Origin: Wurfbainia villosa | Taxonomy: Eukaryota; Streptophyta; Magnoliopsida; Zingiberales; Zingiberaceae | Direction of reading: 5' to 3' | Assembly (NCBI GenBank): GCA_025175895.1 | Contig: CM045998.1 | Coordinates: 186,001 to 250,000 of the forward strand | Length of the DNA: 64,000 bases | Shown: positions 34,622 through 46,424 of the stretch, in pieces | Numbering within the stretch: the first letter of the stretch is position 1 | How the letters are laid out: every line of letters starts with the position of its first letter | Program-made: the position numbers and the translations under genes | Notes under the pieces: generated by a model | The model's input: only the letters and a program-made list of their open reading frames with translations | What the model was told of the DNA's origin: nothing | Database searches by the model: none

Positions 34622-37611
34622 ATGGGGAAAAATGCTCGACGAACCTGGAAGGTCCTACATCTGGGAACGGCGCAATCCTTGGAGAACAGGCAGGACCCCC
34701 TTCCTCCGACGACAAACTCAGATGACCCAAAAATGGTGGGAACTCCTCTACAACCAAATGGAGTGCAAGAAGTCAAGGAAGGGGAAGGAAGGGGAAATCG
34801 CAGCACGATCTGGCAAGATTGCACAAAAGGAAGGGAGCGTGGGCAGACCTTTTCAAGAAGAATAGAATATGTGCGGTAGATACTACGCCGAAGCCAGTCC
34901 AGAGGCAGGAAGGGCGTGCGAAGCTGGATGCAAATGATTTGGAGGGATTGGAGGAGTCGGTAGGCTTTTGTCTGATTGGCCGATTCTTAGGGCGGTTCCC
35001 AGGTTGGAGAGCGCTGAAAGAACTCACAGCGAGATGGAGGGCGCCACATAAGCTCCTAACACATAATACACTATGGATGGTGTTTAAATTTGCAAACAAA
35101 GACCTACGGGATGCTGTAGTAACAGGGGGACCATACGTCGTATATGGAAGCCCTCTATACCTCAAGTTGTTGCCGCCATGTTTTTCTTTCAGGCCAGAAG
35201 TGCAAGCTCAGATACCGATGTGGATGCAAATTCATGGGCTACCGCTGGACTGTTGGTCTACCTCAGGGCTAAGCAAGGTAGCTTCCCAAGTTGGCACACC
35301 GCTTTATACAGACAGATACACCAAAGTAAGGGATCGGGTCAACTACGCTAGAGTCTTAGTGGAAATGGATATATCCAAAGAGTTACCTACAACAATTGCT
35401 ATAACCCTACCGGATGGCACAGATGCAGATTTGGAGATCAAGTTTGAAGCCAGCTTGAAATTCTGTAGTGCCTGCAAGCAAATGGGGCACTATCAGGGAA
35501 GCTGTCTGACCAATGGAAGTATAGACTCAAAGGAGTGCCAAATGACAGTATACACAACAGACATGAACAACACAGGCATGGGGGTGGAAGACGATGTACA
35601 AGTGAATGTAGGTGCAGGCGCAAAGGAAAGCATGATAGGGGAGGAGCAGGAATGGGAACTTGCAAATACCAATATAGGTCGATGGCAAATTAATGGTAAA
35701 AGGAAGAAGAAACAACAAACTAAACACGTTCAGATAAGGCAGGCAGGAGCAGGTCCATCAAGAAGCTCGGGAAGCCACGTGAGCCAAATGCAACCAGGCC
35801 AAAGGGAATCAGGGTATCGAAGGAATCAGAATAATTGGCAGAGGCAGCATAAACAGAATGATCATGCAGTGAGAAATGCAACAGACAGGCTAACCCCAAG
35901 GAAACAAATGCAGCAGGTGGAAGGAAACGCTCGAATAATTGAGGCCAACACACAGGAGTGCAATCTGGGGGGAATGGAAACACACAAAGAAATAGGGAGG
36001 GGTGATCTGGGTGTTGTATCAGAGATAATGTCGGATGGGCAAGCAAGGAATGTTATAGATGAGATGGTGGAAACTGGTGTAAGAACTGGCATGCAAGAAT
36101 ATGTAAGTGATAAGACTGATGAACAAGCAGAAGGACGGAGTACTGTAACACAGCTTGAACAAAAAGGGTGGCATGGGGATAAGGAAATTAATCGACAAGA
36201 GGCACAACAGGGGGTGGAGGAAACAGAAATAACAGAACCTCAGGACCATCAACTCCAAAACCAAACTTTCAACCATTTTGAATCTGATGCACCACACAGT
36301 GTGGGAAAAAGAGTGCTGGGGCACGACATCACACCAGCAGCAACATGGCAGGATCTGTAAAAGGAAGGATTGGGCATAAGCCTGCAGGGGCGGGATAACC
36401 AGGATACCCCTGAAACAAAAGAAAAGCGAGACAAACAGAGGAAAATTTGTACACCCTGTATTACAAATAGTGGAGGAACAGGCAAAGGGCAAAGCCGACA
36501 AGTAGTAACCAGGAGTGAATTGGAGTGTCTAAAGGCCATGCATACAAGTGGTATAGAGGGAAGTGGCACAATTGCAATAGGACCTGGCACGCAACATAGA
36601 TTGCAAAGATATATGCAGGGGTCTTTGGGTGATATGGGAGGAAATGCTCAGGATGAAATCCTATTACCAACAATGCAAGAGGTAAATCAGGAGTCTGATG
36701 AGGCAGAAGTCATATCAATGCAGACAAGGCAGAACCAACGGCAGAGGAAACAAATAGGCTATGCAATGACCAGAAAAGTGATACTGAACAATCATGGTGG
36801 CCAGGAAAATCTCACGAAAAACAAAAGAAGGAGGAAACGGGCACAACATGGGTCGGGCCAGGAGCAAGACAAAGGAAAAGAAAAGGAGGAACACCAAAGG
36901 GAGGCAGGAAGATGGATGCGATCTGCAAAGGAAATGGGTATGGAAGAGGGTATGCAAGAGCAAGGAAGTATCAGAGGGAAATTGCACAAGGCGAGGCATG
37001 GGTTGAATAACATATCCACCACAGTAGTGCCACAGGGGATCAGCAAAGACAATGAGATTGGGGACAATTCAGAATCAGGAAAAGACATGGAAAGAGTACT
37101 GCAGGAGGTACAAATGAGCCTGATGCCGAAGGAGGACAGCACAAACTATGAGCAAATTACTGGAGAGATGCAGGAAGATAACCCACCAGTGATCATATTA
37201 GCACTCCCGGCAACCAGCTGGAGTAGGAGGATGAAAGATATAAATACTGAACATAGTGGACAAGCAAATGGGGAACATGAAGGTGGGGCTGCAGTGTGTG
37301 AAGAGGGAGATAAAGTGGCAGACATTGGGGGTGAAGGCGAAGGTGTAGGGGAGGCAGTACGCCCGGGAAAATCAGGTAAAGGAAGGGAAGGAAGGGAGCA
37401 AGAAAGGACACAAGAAAAGAAAGGAGAGTACATAAGCGCTAGGCGGCAGCCAGCGTGCGACCATGAAGATTGGTGCATGGAACATAAGGGGCCTGAACAA
37501 AGGCCTCAAGCAGAAAGCGGTGATAGACCTCTTTCAGAAACAGAAGCTGAGTATACTCTGCATCCTCGAGACCAAATTGACTCACCAATACTACCAAACT
37601 CTGAAAGTTAA
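34622..37611 (+). pseudogene. LINE ORF1 (DUF4283 and zinc-knuckle RNA-binding protein)
   Basis: The likely start is the ATG at 34622 (MGKNARRTWK); a frameshift near 34830 moves to the frame that stays open to 36357. Residues include RFLGRFPGWRALKELTARW, a DUF4283-type RNA-binding domain, then the zinc knuckle CSACKQMGHYQGSC (C-X2-C-X4-H-X4-C, near 35463-35505). A long Gln/Glu-rich low-complexity tail follows. A TAA at 36358 interrupts it, after which the same frame continues to 37611. The protein would coat LINE RNA. The 3' end overlaps ORF2 by about 149 bases. Confidence 0.8.
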
Positions 37612-40600
37612 GAAATTCAAGCAGTGGGAGACGGAACAACGCTTAGGAAACCTCTCCAGGAGTAGAATGTTGCTGATATGGGACCCCCAAACCATCACAC
37701 TGGACATTGAAAGATGGGAGGAGTAGCTAATACATGGGAAAATCAAATGTACGGTGACAGGAACAGAATATGCAGTAACATTTGTATATGGTCAACTGTC
37801 CATTGTGAGTAGGAAAGCAATGTGGGCTACACTCAAACAAATTGCAGAAACCATCCAAATGCCTTGGTTGATTCTAGGGGATTTTAATTCTCCCCTATCC
37901 TCAGCAGACAAATGTGGGGGCCTGCCGGTAACAGAATATGCCACAGCGGATTTTCATAATTTTACCCTGGAAGCAGAAATTGAGGACTTATGCTCTATAG
38001 GATGCAAGTACACGTGGACAAACGGCAAGGTGGTAAGCAAACTAGACAGGGCAATGGTGAATAAAGAATGGATAGAACAAGATTGTAGCAGTTTTGCTGA
38101 CTTTAGGACCCCGGGAACAGTCTCAGACCATGCAGCATGCATAGTATCAGTGCTAGAAGTAGCAGGGAAACAGAAAAGGCCTTTCAAGTTTTTCAATATG
38201 TGGACATTGCACCCCAACTATGGCCAGCTAGTAGAGGGGAATTGGAACAGCCAAGGCACCAACATAGTTGATGGGACAACACAATACAGACTCAGGCATA
38301 AGCTCACCAAATTAAAACTGCACCTCAGATAGCTCAATAAACTGCACTACCAACACATCCAGGAGCGAGTTAAACTTGGTCAACAGCAATTAGATGAGAT
38401 GCAACAACAAGGGTTTGCAGAAGGACGGATGGGAGATGAGTACTTACTCACGAGGAAGAAGGTGGAGGCTTTGGAACAAGCAGAATACTTATTCTGTTTG
38501 CAGCGTGCCAAACATGAGTACCTATGGGGTGTTGACAGAAATAACTCCTATTTTCATGCACTGGTAAAAAGAAACAATAAGAGGAGGGAGGTAACAACAA
38601 TTGAAAAGAATAATGGGGAGCATACGAGCTCGCATGAGGAAGTAGTGGGAGAGTTCCTGCAATACTTTCAGGGGCAGTTGGGAGAGCATGGAAATAGAAC
38701 TCAATATCAAGGTGCCTGCATGGAGTTTGGAAGGAAGCTAACTGAGGTACAACAATTAAGAATGGTCCGGTTTCCAACAGAAGATGAAATCAAAGATGCG
38801 CTATTTGGAATCGGGGATCTCAAAGCTCCAGGACCAGATGGATATAACTCAAAGTTTTTCAAGCACTCATGGGACACTGTCAAACATGATGTAGTGGCTG
38901 CTATCATGGAATTTTTTGAGAATGGTCAGTTACTCAAATCGTGGAACCACACCCTGATTGCTCTGGTACCTAAGTCACCTCATGCGAATAAAGTTCAAGA
39001 TTACAGACCAATCTCCTGCTGCTCAGTGGTCTACAAAATAATCAGTAAAATCTTAGCTAGCAAAATTGCAGAAATAGCAGACCACCTTCTGAATCCGGCA
39101 CAAACTGCATTTGTTAAGGGACGTTGCATATCGGATAATATCCACCTGGCTCAGGAATTAATGCGAAGCTACACTAGGAAAAGAATTTCTCCGAGATGTA
39201 TACTAAAGGTGGATCTGCAAAAGGCTTTTGATTCTGTGAACTGGGATTTTCTTCAGGATGTCCTTCGGTTGCTGCAGTTTCCTGACAGATTTGTAGCATG
39301 GATTAAGGAGTGTGTCACTACCACTTCTTTCTCAGTAGTTATCAATGGAAACATGCATGGCTACTTTGCAGGATGTAGAGGACTCAGGCAAGGTGATCCC
39401 CTATCCCCCTATCTCTTTGGCATATGCATGGAGTATTTATCCAGACTACTTGCGAAAAGAACCAGCAGGTCAGATTTCCATTTCCACCCTAAGTGTGAAG
39501 AGCTACGTATAGCACATTTAGTCTATGCAGATGATCTGCTACTCCTGGGACGTGGGGATGAATCAACGGTCATGGTGCTAATGGAGTGCTTATCGCAGTT
39601 TGCTGGAATGGCAGGACTGAATGCGAATATGGCAAAATCTAACATATTTCTGGCAGGAGTTCATGCAACAATCAAGGAGAGATTGTTGGCCATCACCGGT
39701 TTGCAAGAAGGACACATGCCTTACAGATATCTGGGAGTTCCTATTGCATCGAAAAAACTGAGAATATCAGATTATAGTGCTCTCACAGACACATTGGACA
39801 GGCAGATAAAAGTTTGGCCCAAAAGCACGCTCTCATATGCAGGGAAAAGTTAGCTCATTACCTCGGTCCTCCAGGGTGTGGAATGCTACTGGATGTCAAT
39901 ACTACCGTTGCCGATGGGAGTCATAGAGAAAATATATAGCACCTGTAGAGCGTTCATGTGGATGACCAAGAACCCTCCAATAGCATGGGCAGAAATGTGC
40001 AAACCGAAGAAGGAAGGAGGCATGGGGTTGCGAGAGCTGAAAGCCTGGAACTTGGCACTCCTAGCAAAGGTACTGTGGCGGATACAACACAAGGAGGACA
40101 CATTATGGATTAGATGGGTGCATCACACGTACATACGTGATGGGGGAATATGGGAATGGCGAAGCAAACACAAGGACTCACCCCTCATTAAGACGTTAAT
40201 CTACATCAAGGACAAAATACTAAGTTCTGTGGGGAATTTGGAACAAGCAGAGCAGCTACTTACATCCTGGTTCAGGCAAAACAAAAAGGGAACGCGAAAT
40301 GCATATGATTTTTTCCGAGAAAGAGGAGAAAAGAAGTCATGGGCCGCAACGGTATGGCATAAGGATATACAACCAAGTCATGCTTTCACCCTATGGATGC
40401 TGGCCAAGGGTAAACTCCCTGTGCGAGCAAGACAAGACTTTTTAGAGGACAGGCAATGTATTTTCTATGGCCAAAAGGAAGAGACAATGGATCATATGTT
40501 CTTCCAATGTAGACCGATCAAGCAATTATGGGGGCGAGTCCGACGATGGCTGAAGATGAGGACAGAAATGAGCACATATCGCCACATGCTCAGAATTTTC

Positions 40601-40807
40601 AGAACGAGATACAAAGGGGCCACTGACATGAACCGACTTCGGCACCTTGGCATGGCAGGGATGATCCACCTAATATGGAGAACTCGAAATACATGCAAAT
40701 TTGAAGGAGAAAGATTTGATGAAGATTTGATCTTCAGAAGGATTCAAATACACGTCTTCAGAGTAGCGGAAAGCAAAAGGATCCAATTCCCACCTGGTAT
40801 AACATGA
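37463..40807 (+). pseudogene. LINE ORF2: AP-type endonuclease, reverse transcriptase, zf-RVT
   Basis: One continuous frame of 1114 codons from ATG (MKIGAWNIRGLNKGLK) to TGA, broken only by three TAG codons (37724, 38330, 39851). Endonuclease motifs: WNIRGLN (6-12), LETKL, LGDFNSP, and SDHAAC near the domain end. RT motifs: DYRPISCC, LKVDLQKAFDSVNW (D584), GLRQGDPLSPYLF and YADD (688-691). The C-terminal zf-RVT region (about 955-1035) includes HAFTLWMLAKGKLPVR and MDHMFFQC. This enzyme nicks target DNA and reverse-transcribes the element RNA at the nick. Each TAG is followed by CT and falls where the family usually has Gln, so all three look like CAG-to-TAG changes. Confidence 0.92.
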
Positions 40808-40904
40808 AGGGCAAATGTTTTTCTAATTCTTTCCGTTTGTTTCTTTTCTGTTCTGGTTCCTTTCGTATTTTTTTCTTTTTTTCTTTTCTTTTCTTTTCAT
40901 TGAT

Positions 40905-41740
40905 CAGGGCATTTCTTGGCCTGGAAATCCTTATGCCAGGGCATTTCTTGCCCTGGAAATCCTTAAAAAAAAAATCAGGGCGGTTTTCCAGGGTGTTTTC
41001 ATTTTAGAGTGGTTTTGTACAAGTATCAGGGTGGGTTTCCAGGGTGTCTTCATTTCAGAGTGGTTTTGTGCAAGTAGTGTGTCTTCAGGGGGGTTTTCCA
41101 TGGAGTGTCTTCCCAGGGTGGTTTTTTCCAGGGCGGTTTTATACAAGGAGCATTCCCAGGGAGGTTTTCCAGGGCGGTTTGTACAAGGAAGGGTTTCCAG
41201 GGTGGTTTCTAGTCCAGGGTGGTTTTCGAGCGTGTTTTTCCAGGGTGGTTTCGTGTAAAGGAGCGACGCCCAGGGCGATTTTCCAGGGTGGTTTTGATCC
41301 ACAGTGGTTTCGTACAAAGAGCGGTCCCAGGGTGGTTTTTGCAGAGCGGTTTTTACAGAGCGGTTTTTTATACAAGGAGCACATCTAGGGTGGTTTTTCA
41401 GAGCAGTTTAGTGCCAATCACAAAGAGGTCTGCTAGGGTGGTTTCACACCCAAAACAGCAAGGCTGGACGATATTCCAAGGCAATTTTGTCTCCAAGCCT
41501 TGGCGGGTTTGCACAAAGAATACGGCTCTCTCGCTCTCTCAATGCAAGGGCAATTTTGCTTCCAAGTCCAGGGTGGTTTCTACACAGTGGCCAGAGCGGT
41601 ATCCCTCCAAGGCCAGGGCAGTTTCAATCTGCACAATGGGCAGATGCCAGGGCGGTTTTGATCAAGCTGGAGCGGTCCAGGGAGTCCAGGGCAGTTTTGC
41701 GAGAGGAGCGGACTGCCAGGGAGGTATGGGCAATGGGATC
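40905..41740 (+). repeat. G-rich degenerate tandem repeat in the LINE 3' region
   Basis: Many copies of CCAGGGTGGTTTTC / CCAGGGCGGTTTTG at 20-35 base intervals with variable spacers (ATACAAGGAGC, TGTACAAG). Non-coding, although several frames stay open by chance. Confidence 0.8.
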
Positions 41741-41744
41741 AGAT

Positions 41745-42045
41745 ATCAGGGCACTTCTTGCCCTGATCTTTCTTGCCCTGGAAATCCTTGTATCAGGGTA
41801 ACTCTTTGCCCTGGATTTTCCTTATATCAGGGCACTCTTGCCCTGGATTCCTTATATCAGGGCACTTCTTGTCTGGAAATCCTTATATCAGGGCACCTCT
41901 TTGCCCTGGGATCAAGGCACTTCTTGCCCTGACCCTCCTTGCCTGGAAATATTTATATCAGGGCACTTCTTTGCCCTGGAAATCCTTGTATCAGGGCAAT
42001 TCTTTGCCCTGGAAATCCTTATATCAGGGCACTTCTTGGAAAAAA
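41745..42045 (+). repeat. Tandem hairpin units (CAGGGCA...TGCCCTG) in the LINE 3' region
   Basis: About eight to nine units of roughly 33 bases, CTTATATCAGGGCACTTCTT followed by TGCCCTGGAAATC. Each unit is an inverted repeat. Two diverged units also precede the G-rich array at 40908-40965. Confidence 0.85.
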
Positions 42046-42811
42046 AAAAAGGTGAATAGGCCCGACCAATGGCTTATCTAGTCCGTAGCAAACGGCTACA
42101 GTAAAGACACCCTAAATCCGTTTAAGGTTGAGGCTTGGCTAATAAGCCTAATAAAGGTGAATAGGCCAACCTGAATGGCCTATCTAGTCTATAGAGAACG
42201 GCTACGGTAAAGACACGACAAATCCGTTGATGGGTGGTCACTAGCCAAAAGTGATAAACATTGGATTGCCACAACACAGGTTTGATGGAAAGATGGACAC
42301 GGATGGAGAACAGGCATGGACAAAGGTAATGTGGAAGCTGCAGGGCATGTATTCGTGTGTCGAGCAACATCGGGAGCATCAACTGGAGCCTGCCCCAGCT
42401 ACTGCATCATCTGCCAGCTGGACGCTTGGATGGCAAGCCTGGAGACCGGCGTTGCTGCCACCTGGCTCGGAATGCAATGTGCCTGCTGCTGATGTGGAAG
42501 TCTGTGTGAAGGGGGAACTGCCTTGGCCTCACATGATTCCAATAGGCGCCTCAAGAGACAGGATGACACAACAAGGTATGCAAGAGAAGCTGGGTACAAT
42601 TGAACGGTGCATGGGAGCACATAGAAACAAGGATGGTACACATGAGGGAAGGTATTGTGTGAGAGGTTTGGTACTCATGACAACACTTGTACGCCGTGCC
42701 AGGGTGCATCTCAGATCTGACACTTCGTTAGACATGACATGAGAATGAACCCTTGGCTACTGTATGTATGTGCTTTTTCTTGATGATATCTATTTACCCT
42801 TCATAAAAAAA
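42046..42811 (+). other. Terminal 3' region of the LINE
   Basis: Starts with two direct copies of about 100 bases (GTGAATAGGCC...ATGGC(T/C)TATCTAGTC, 42050 and 42156), then unique sequence to the poly(A). A 163-codon ORF (42251-42742) has no recognisable domain and is probably chance. Confidence 0.6.
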
Positions 42812-44328
42812 AATAGTATCCCCACCCCACTGCCTTGCTTAGTTGCGGAGCCACCCACATATATTTTCCACTCCTCATTATTTTCCATTCCGGGTGTCTC
42901 GGCTAAGAAGTTCGCCAATACTTGCGCCTTGAGGGTCATACGGGGTTGATATTGGATATCATATTTGGCCAACTCGGTGATCCATTTGATTAAGTGGGCA
43001 GACGCTTTCGGATTGTTTGATATCCTTCCAAGGCCACTATTAGTCAAGACTGTGATCGAATGGGATAAGAAATAAGGTCAGAGCGTCCGAGCTATTATAA
43101 GTAGAGCAAGGGCCAATTTTTCCAGGGTCGTGTACCTACTCTCAGCACCCTTTAACAAATGAATGATGAAGTAAATGGGCAGTTGTTTACCTGCTTCTTG
43201 CCGGAGTAATACTGATGTCACAGCTTCTTCCGAGGAGGCCAGGTATAACTGCAGAATTTCCCCTGGGACCGGTTTGGCCAGGGTAGGCAAAGCGGGTATG
43301 TATTGCTTCAGTTCCATAACAGCTTGTTCACACTTTTCATCCCACGAAAATTGAGCCGACTTGCAGAGTACCTTGAAGAAAGGGAGACTCCGTTCAGCCG
43401 ATTTAGGGATGAATCTGGAGAGTGCTGTTATTCGGCCCAGCAACTTTTGCACTTCCTTGATATTTCAGAGAGAAGCCATGTTCTGTAAGACCTGAGCTTT
43501 TTCGGGATTGACTTCAATGTCACACTCAGTAACGATGTATCCCAGGAACTTGCCCCCATGAACTCCAAATATGCATTTATCCGGGTTGAGCCGAATGTCG
43601 TTTCGCCGCAGGGTGCCAAATGTTTCGGTCATGTCTTGGACTATATCTCCTGCCTTAGTGGACTTGATGAGGATGTCGTCCATGTACACTTCTATGTTTC
43701 GGCCTATTTGCGACTGGAACACCTTATCCATCAACCTTTGATAGGTGGCTCCCGCATTCTTCAACCCAAACGGCATAACCTTGTAACAAAAGGTACCATC
43801 CGCGGTGACGAACCTGACTTTTTCTTGATCCTCCATGACAAGCAGAATCTGATGATACCCCTGGTGAGCGTCCATCATACAGATTAACTCACAACCTACA
43901 GTGGAATCTACTACTTGATCTATTTGAGGCAAAGGATAGCAATCTTTAGGGCATGCTTTATTGAGGTCTCTGAAATCTATACATACCCGCCACTTTCCCC
44001 CTGGTTTTGGCACCAGTACAACATTAACTAACCATTCAAGGAACTGTACCTCTCGGATATATCCGACTTGCAAAAGTTTCTGCACCTCGGCTCAGATGAT
44101 TTGGTCTTTTTCCGATCCGAAGTGCCTTTTTTTTTGCCGAACAGGCCGAGCTCCAGGAAATGTACTCAGCTTGTGCTCCATGACTGTCCAAGAAATGCTC
44201 TGGTGTTGTCCATCTGACCAAGAGAAGATGTCTCGATTGCTGGTCAGGCAATCTTTAACTTTCTGTTTCAAATCATCCGGTAAGTCTGCTGCCACTCGAA
44301 TGACTCGCTCGAGCTGATTGGGCCACAC
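42812..44328 (-). pseudogene. Pol of the Tat element: reverse transcriptase and first RNase H
   Basis: One frame on the minus strand, interrupted by TGA codons at 44092, 43465 and 43078 and then by the LINE. RT: VPKPGGKWRVCIDFRDLNKA, YPLPQIDQVVD, PFGLKNAGATYQRLMDKVF, the catalytic YMDD (YMDDILIKS) and KCIFGV. First RNase H: FSWDEKCEQA, LYLASSEEAVTSVLLRQE and the RYTTLEKLALALL region. The start of the second RNase H (WKIYVGGSATKQGSG, with Gly where Asp is usual in the DGS motif) is cut by the LINE. All three TGA codons sit where Arg (CGA) is expected. Confidence 0.9.
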
Positions 44329-45778
44329 TTATTTTTTCTTCACCTATGGTCTCTTCAAAGGGGACCTCGTACAGAGTGTACACACCGGCTCCTTCTGTCT
44401 TCCGACTTTTTCTAGGACCGGTTCGAACTTCTTCTACGTAACATCTTCGAGTAGCCTTTTGATCTCCGGCTACTTCCCCTATCCGATTGTCCACGGGAAA
44501 TTTGATCTTTTGATGATAAGTGGAGACAACGGCTTCAGAGGAATGTAGGGTCGGCCTTCCAAAAATAATATTGTAGGTTGAAGTGGCATCCACAACGGTG
44601 AAAGTGGTCATCCACATTCGGCGAAGGGGCTCATCTCCCAGAGATAAAGGGAGGTCAATTCGGCCAAGTGGCGTGACTTCATGTCTCGAGAAGCCAAATA
44701 AGGCAGTATTCATTTGCTGGAGCCGGGTTGTTTCAAGCTGCATGCGGTCAAAAGCATCTTTAAATAATATGTTAACTAAGCTACCTGTGTCCACGAAGAT
44801 CCGGGCCACATCATAATTGGCGACGGTAGCTCTTATCACCAAGGCATCATCATGAGGGGTAGCAACCCCTCGCAAAACTTCTAGGCCAAAATTTATTGTC
44901 GGTCCGTCTACGAGCTTCCGACTTGTGCTTACTTGCATGTTTTCTAGCCGCCTCCCGTGAGCCTTTCTGGCTCGGTTTGAGTCCCCATCAGTAGCTCCTC
45001 CGGTGATCATGTTGATTGTTCCCCGATGTGGGGTATTGAGTTCTTGCGGCGAGCGAGGTGGAGAGGTAGCCCTGCCTGGAGTAGCTTCCCGAGATCCTCG
45101 CGGGGTTTGAGCCAGTCTCCGTTGTTCGGGAGCCGGCCGAGGGGCCCTTCTAGCCGGATTGCGTCGGACATAATCCCGTGGTTCTGGTCTCATGTCGCGA
45201 GGTAGGATATTGAGAGTATGTTGCTGCTCCCTCATTACTTGCCTGATTTCATCGACTAAAGTGCGGCACTCTCGAGTCGAATGACCATGTATCTGATGAA
45301 AAGAGTAGAAAGGGTCGCGCTGCTCAGGCTGCATCGCTGCGGCAGGCAGCTCTTGTACGTCATGAATGGTCTTGTCCTTCATGAGTCGAGGAGAGTAAAC
45401 AGGAGGAATCCTAGGAGGTCGAAGATGTGGTGGGGCCTTCTGACTGATCTTTTGAGGTTTGGGTTGATTAGTTCGCTGCTGCCCATCGGCCGCCTTCTTG
45501 GCCTCTTCTAAATTGATATACGCCTCGCCTCTAGCTAGCAAAGCCTCAAAGTGGAGAGGAGGCCTCTTCATCAGTGACTTGGAGAAATCCCCTTGAATGA
45601 GACCGTGAGAGAAGGCGTCCACCAAGGTTTTTGGCGAGACATCTGGGACGTCGACAGCTACCCGGTTGAAGCGATGTAAGTAATCTCTTATGGACTCCCC
45701 TTTTTCTTGCTTCATGGTCATGAGGTACTGGGCTGTCCGACGATGCCTTTTGCTACTAGCGAAGCGTTGCAGGAACAA
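44273..45778 (-). pseudogene. Gag C-terminal part and protease of the Tat element
   Basis: Retrotrans_gag-type region (LMTMKQEKGESIRDYLHRFN, FSHGLIQGDFSKSL). Then a Pro/Arg-rich linker with one HxxxC-type remnant (FHQIHGHSTRECRTL), and the aspartic protease with active site DTG (ARIFVDTGSLVNILF) and the flap/second part YNIIFGRPTLH. Open for 501 codons. A one-base frameshift near 44330 separates it from RT, and another near 45845 from the N-terminal gag. No methionine start of its own. Confidence 0.88.
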
Positions 45779-46368
45779 TACTGATAGCTCCTGAAAAGAG
45801 TGGATGGATCCGGCCGGAAGTCGGTCGAACCATCTTTGGGCGAGCCAATTAGATTAAGAGAGAAGACCTTACACTTGGCTCCGTCCGAATAGTCGTGTAT
45901 TAATGCGGCCTTCTTGAATCTCCCCAAGTACTCCTCAGGGTCAACCGAGCCGCTATATTCTCCTATGGAGACTTGCTTGAAGGACTTGGGCATCTTGTCA
46001 GCTATAATGCTAGGGGCAAGAGGGGATTCAGGGTTGATTGCTGGAGCCTTACCCTTTTTGGGATCCCTCTCTGGTAGTGTATATGAGGGTGCCTCCTCTG
46101 AGGATTGTGATAGCGAGGCGGTGGAGGATGTCTCGGTCGGTATCGAGACAGTGGGAGCCGGTCCGGGTGCAACTGGAGTAGACGGAATAGAAGCTAGCGT
46201 AGGACCTTGGACTGGGCTAGGGGAAGTTTGCAATGGGGAATTTCCTCGGGGGAGGAGATTGCGTAAGATGTCTTCCATGGTGGTCTTGACGAGGGCTATG
46301 ATGCTTTCCCTTGTCAGATTCCCCTCCGTGTAGTTGTGATTGTCAGAATTCGCTCCTTGGTCTCCCAT
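45718..46368 (-). pseudogene. Gag N-terminal part of the Tat element
   Basis: ATG at 46368, 60 bases inside the 5' LTR boundary and after the primer-binding site. Ser/Pro/Thr-rich head, then the gag region PKSFKQVSIGEYSGSVDPEEYLGRFKKAA (quoted in part), with the frame lost at about 45845. Confidence 0.85.
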
Positions 46369-46407
46369 CTTTGCCTCAGGTGTTGATTATTTGAGGAAAT
46401 AGATTTT

Positions 46408-46424
46408 CCCACAGACGGCGCCAA
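46408..46424 (-). other. Primer-binding site of the Tat element
   Basis: Sense strand TTGGCGCCGTCTGTGGG, a form typical of Tat-lineage elements and thought to pair with an Arg tRNA, three bases inside the LTR. Confidence 0.85.

Larger units (their letters stand above)
33828..42811 (+). mobile_element. L1-type LINE inserted in the Tat RNase H
   Basis: About 8.98 kb, flanked by the 16-bp duplication AATAGTATCCCCACCC (33812-33827, 42812-42827). It ends in a short poly(A) (CATAAAAAAAA). Carries 5' tandem units, ORF1 with DUF4283 and a zinc knuckle, ORF2 with endonuclease, RT and zf-RVT, and a long 3' region with two tandem arrays. Longer than most plant L1 elements because of those arrays. Confidence 0.93.

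Noticed and set aside
40905..42045. CRISPR-like regularly spaced repeats
   Set aside because: Units are adjacent and degenerate with no unique spacers of constant length, and the host is a plant.
40931..42081. ORFs on both strands in the LINE 3' region
   Set aside because: Low-complexity translations of the G-rich and hairpin tandem repeats.
42251..42742. 163-codon ORF near the LINE 3' end as an extra gene
   Set aside because: No domain, unusual composition, and located in the transcribed 3' region of the LINE before its poly(A).
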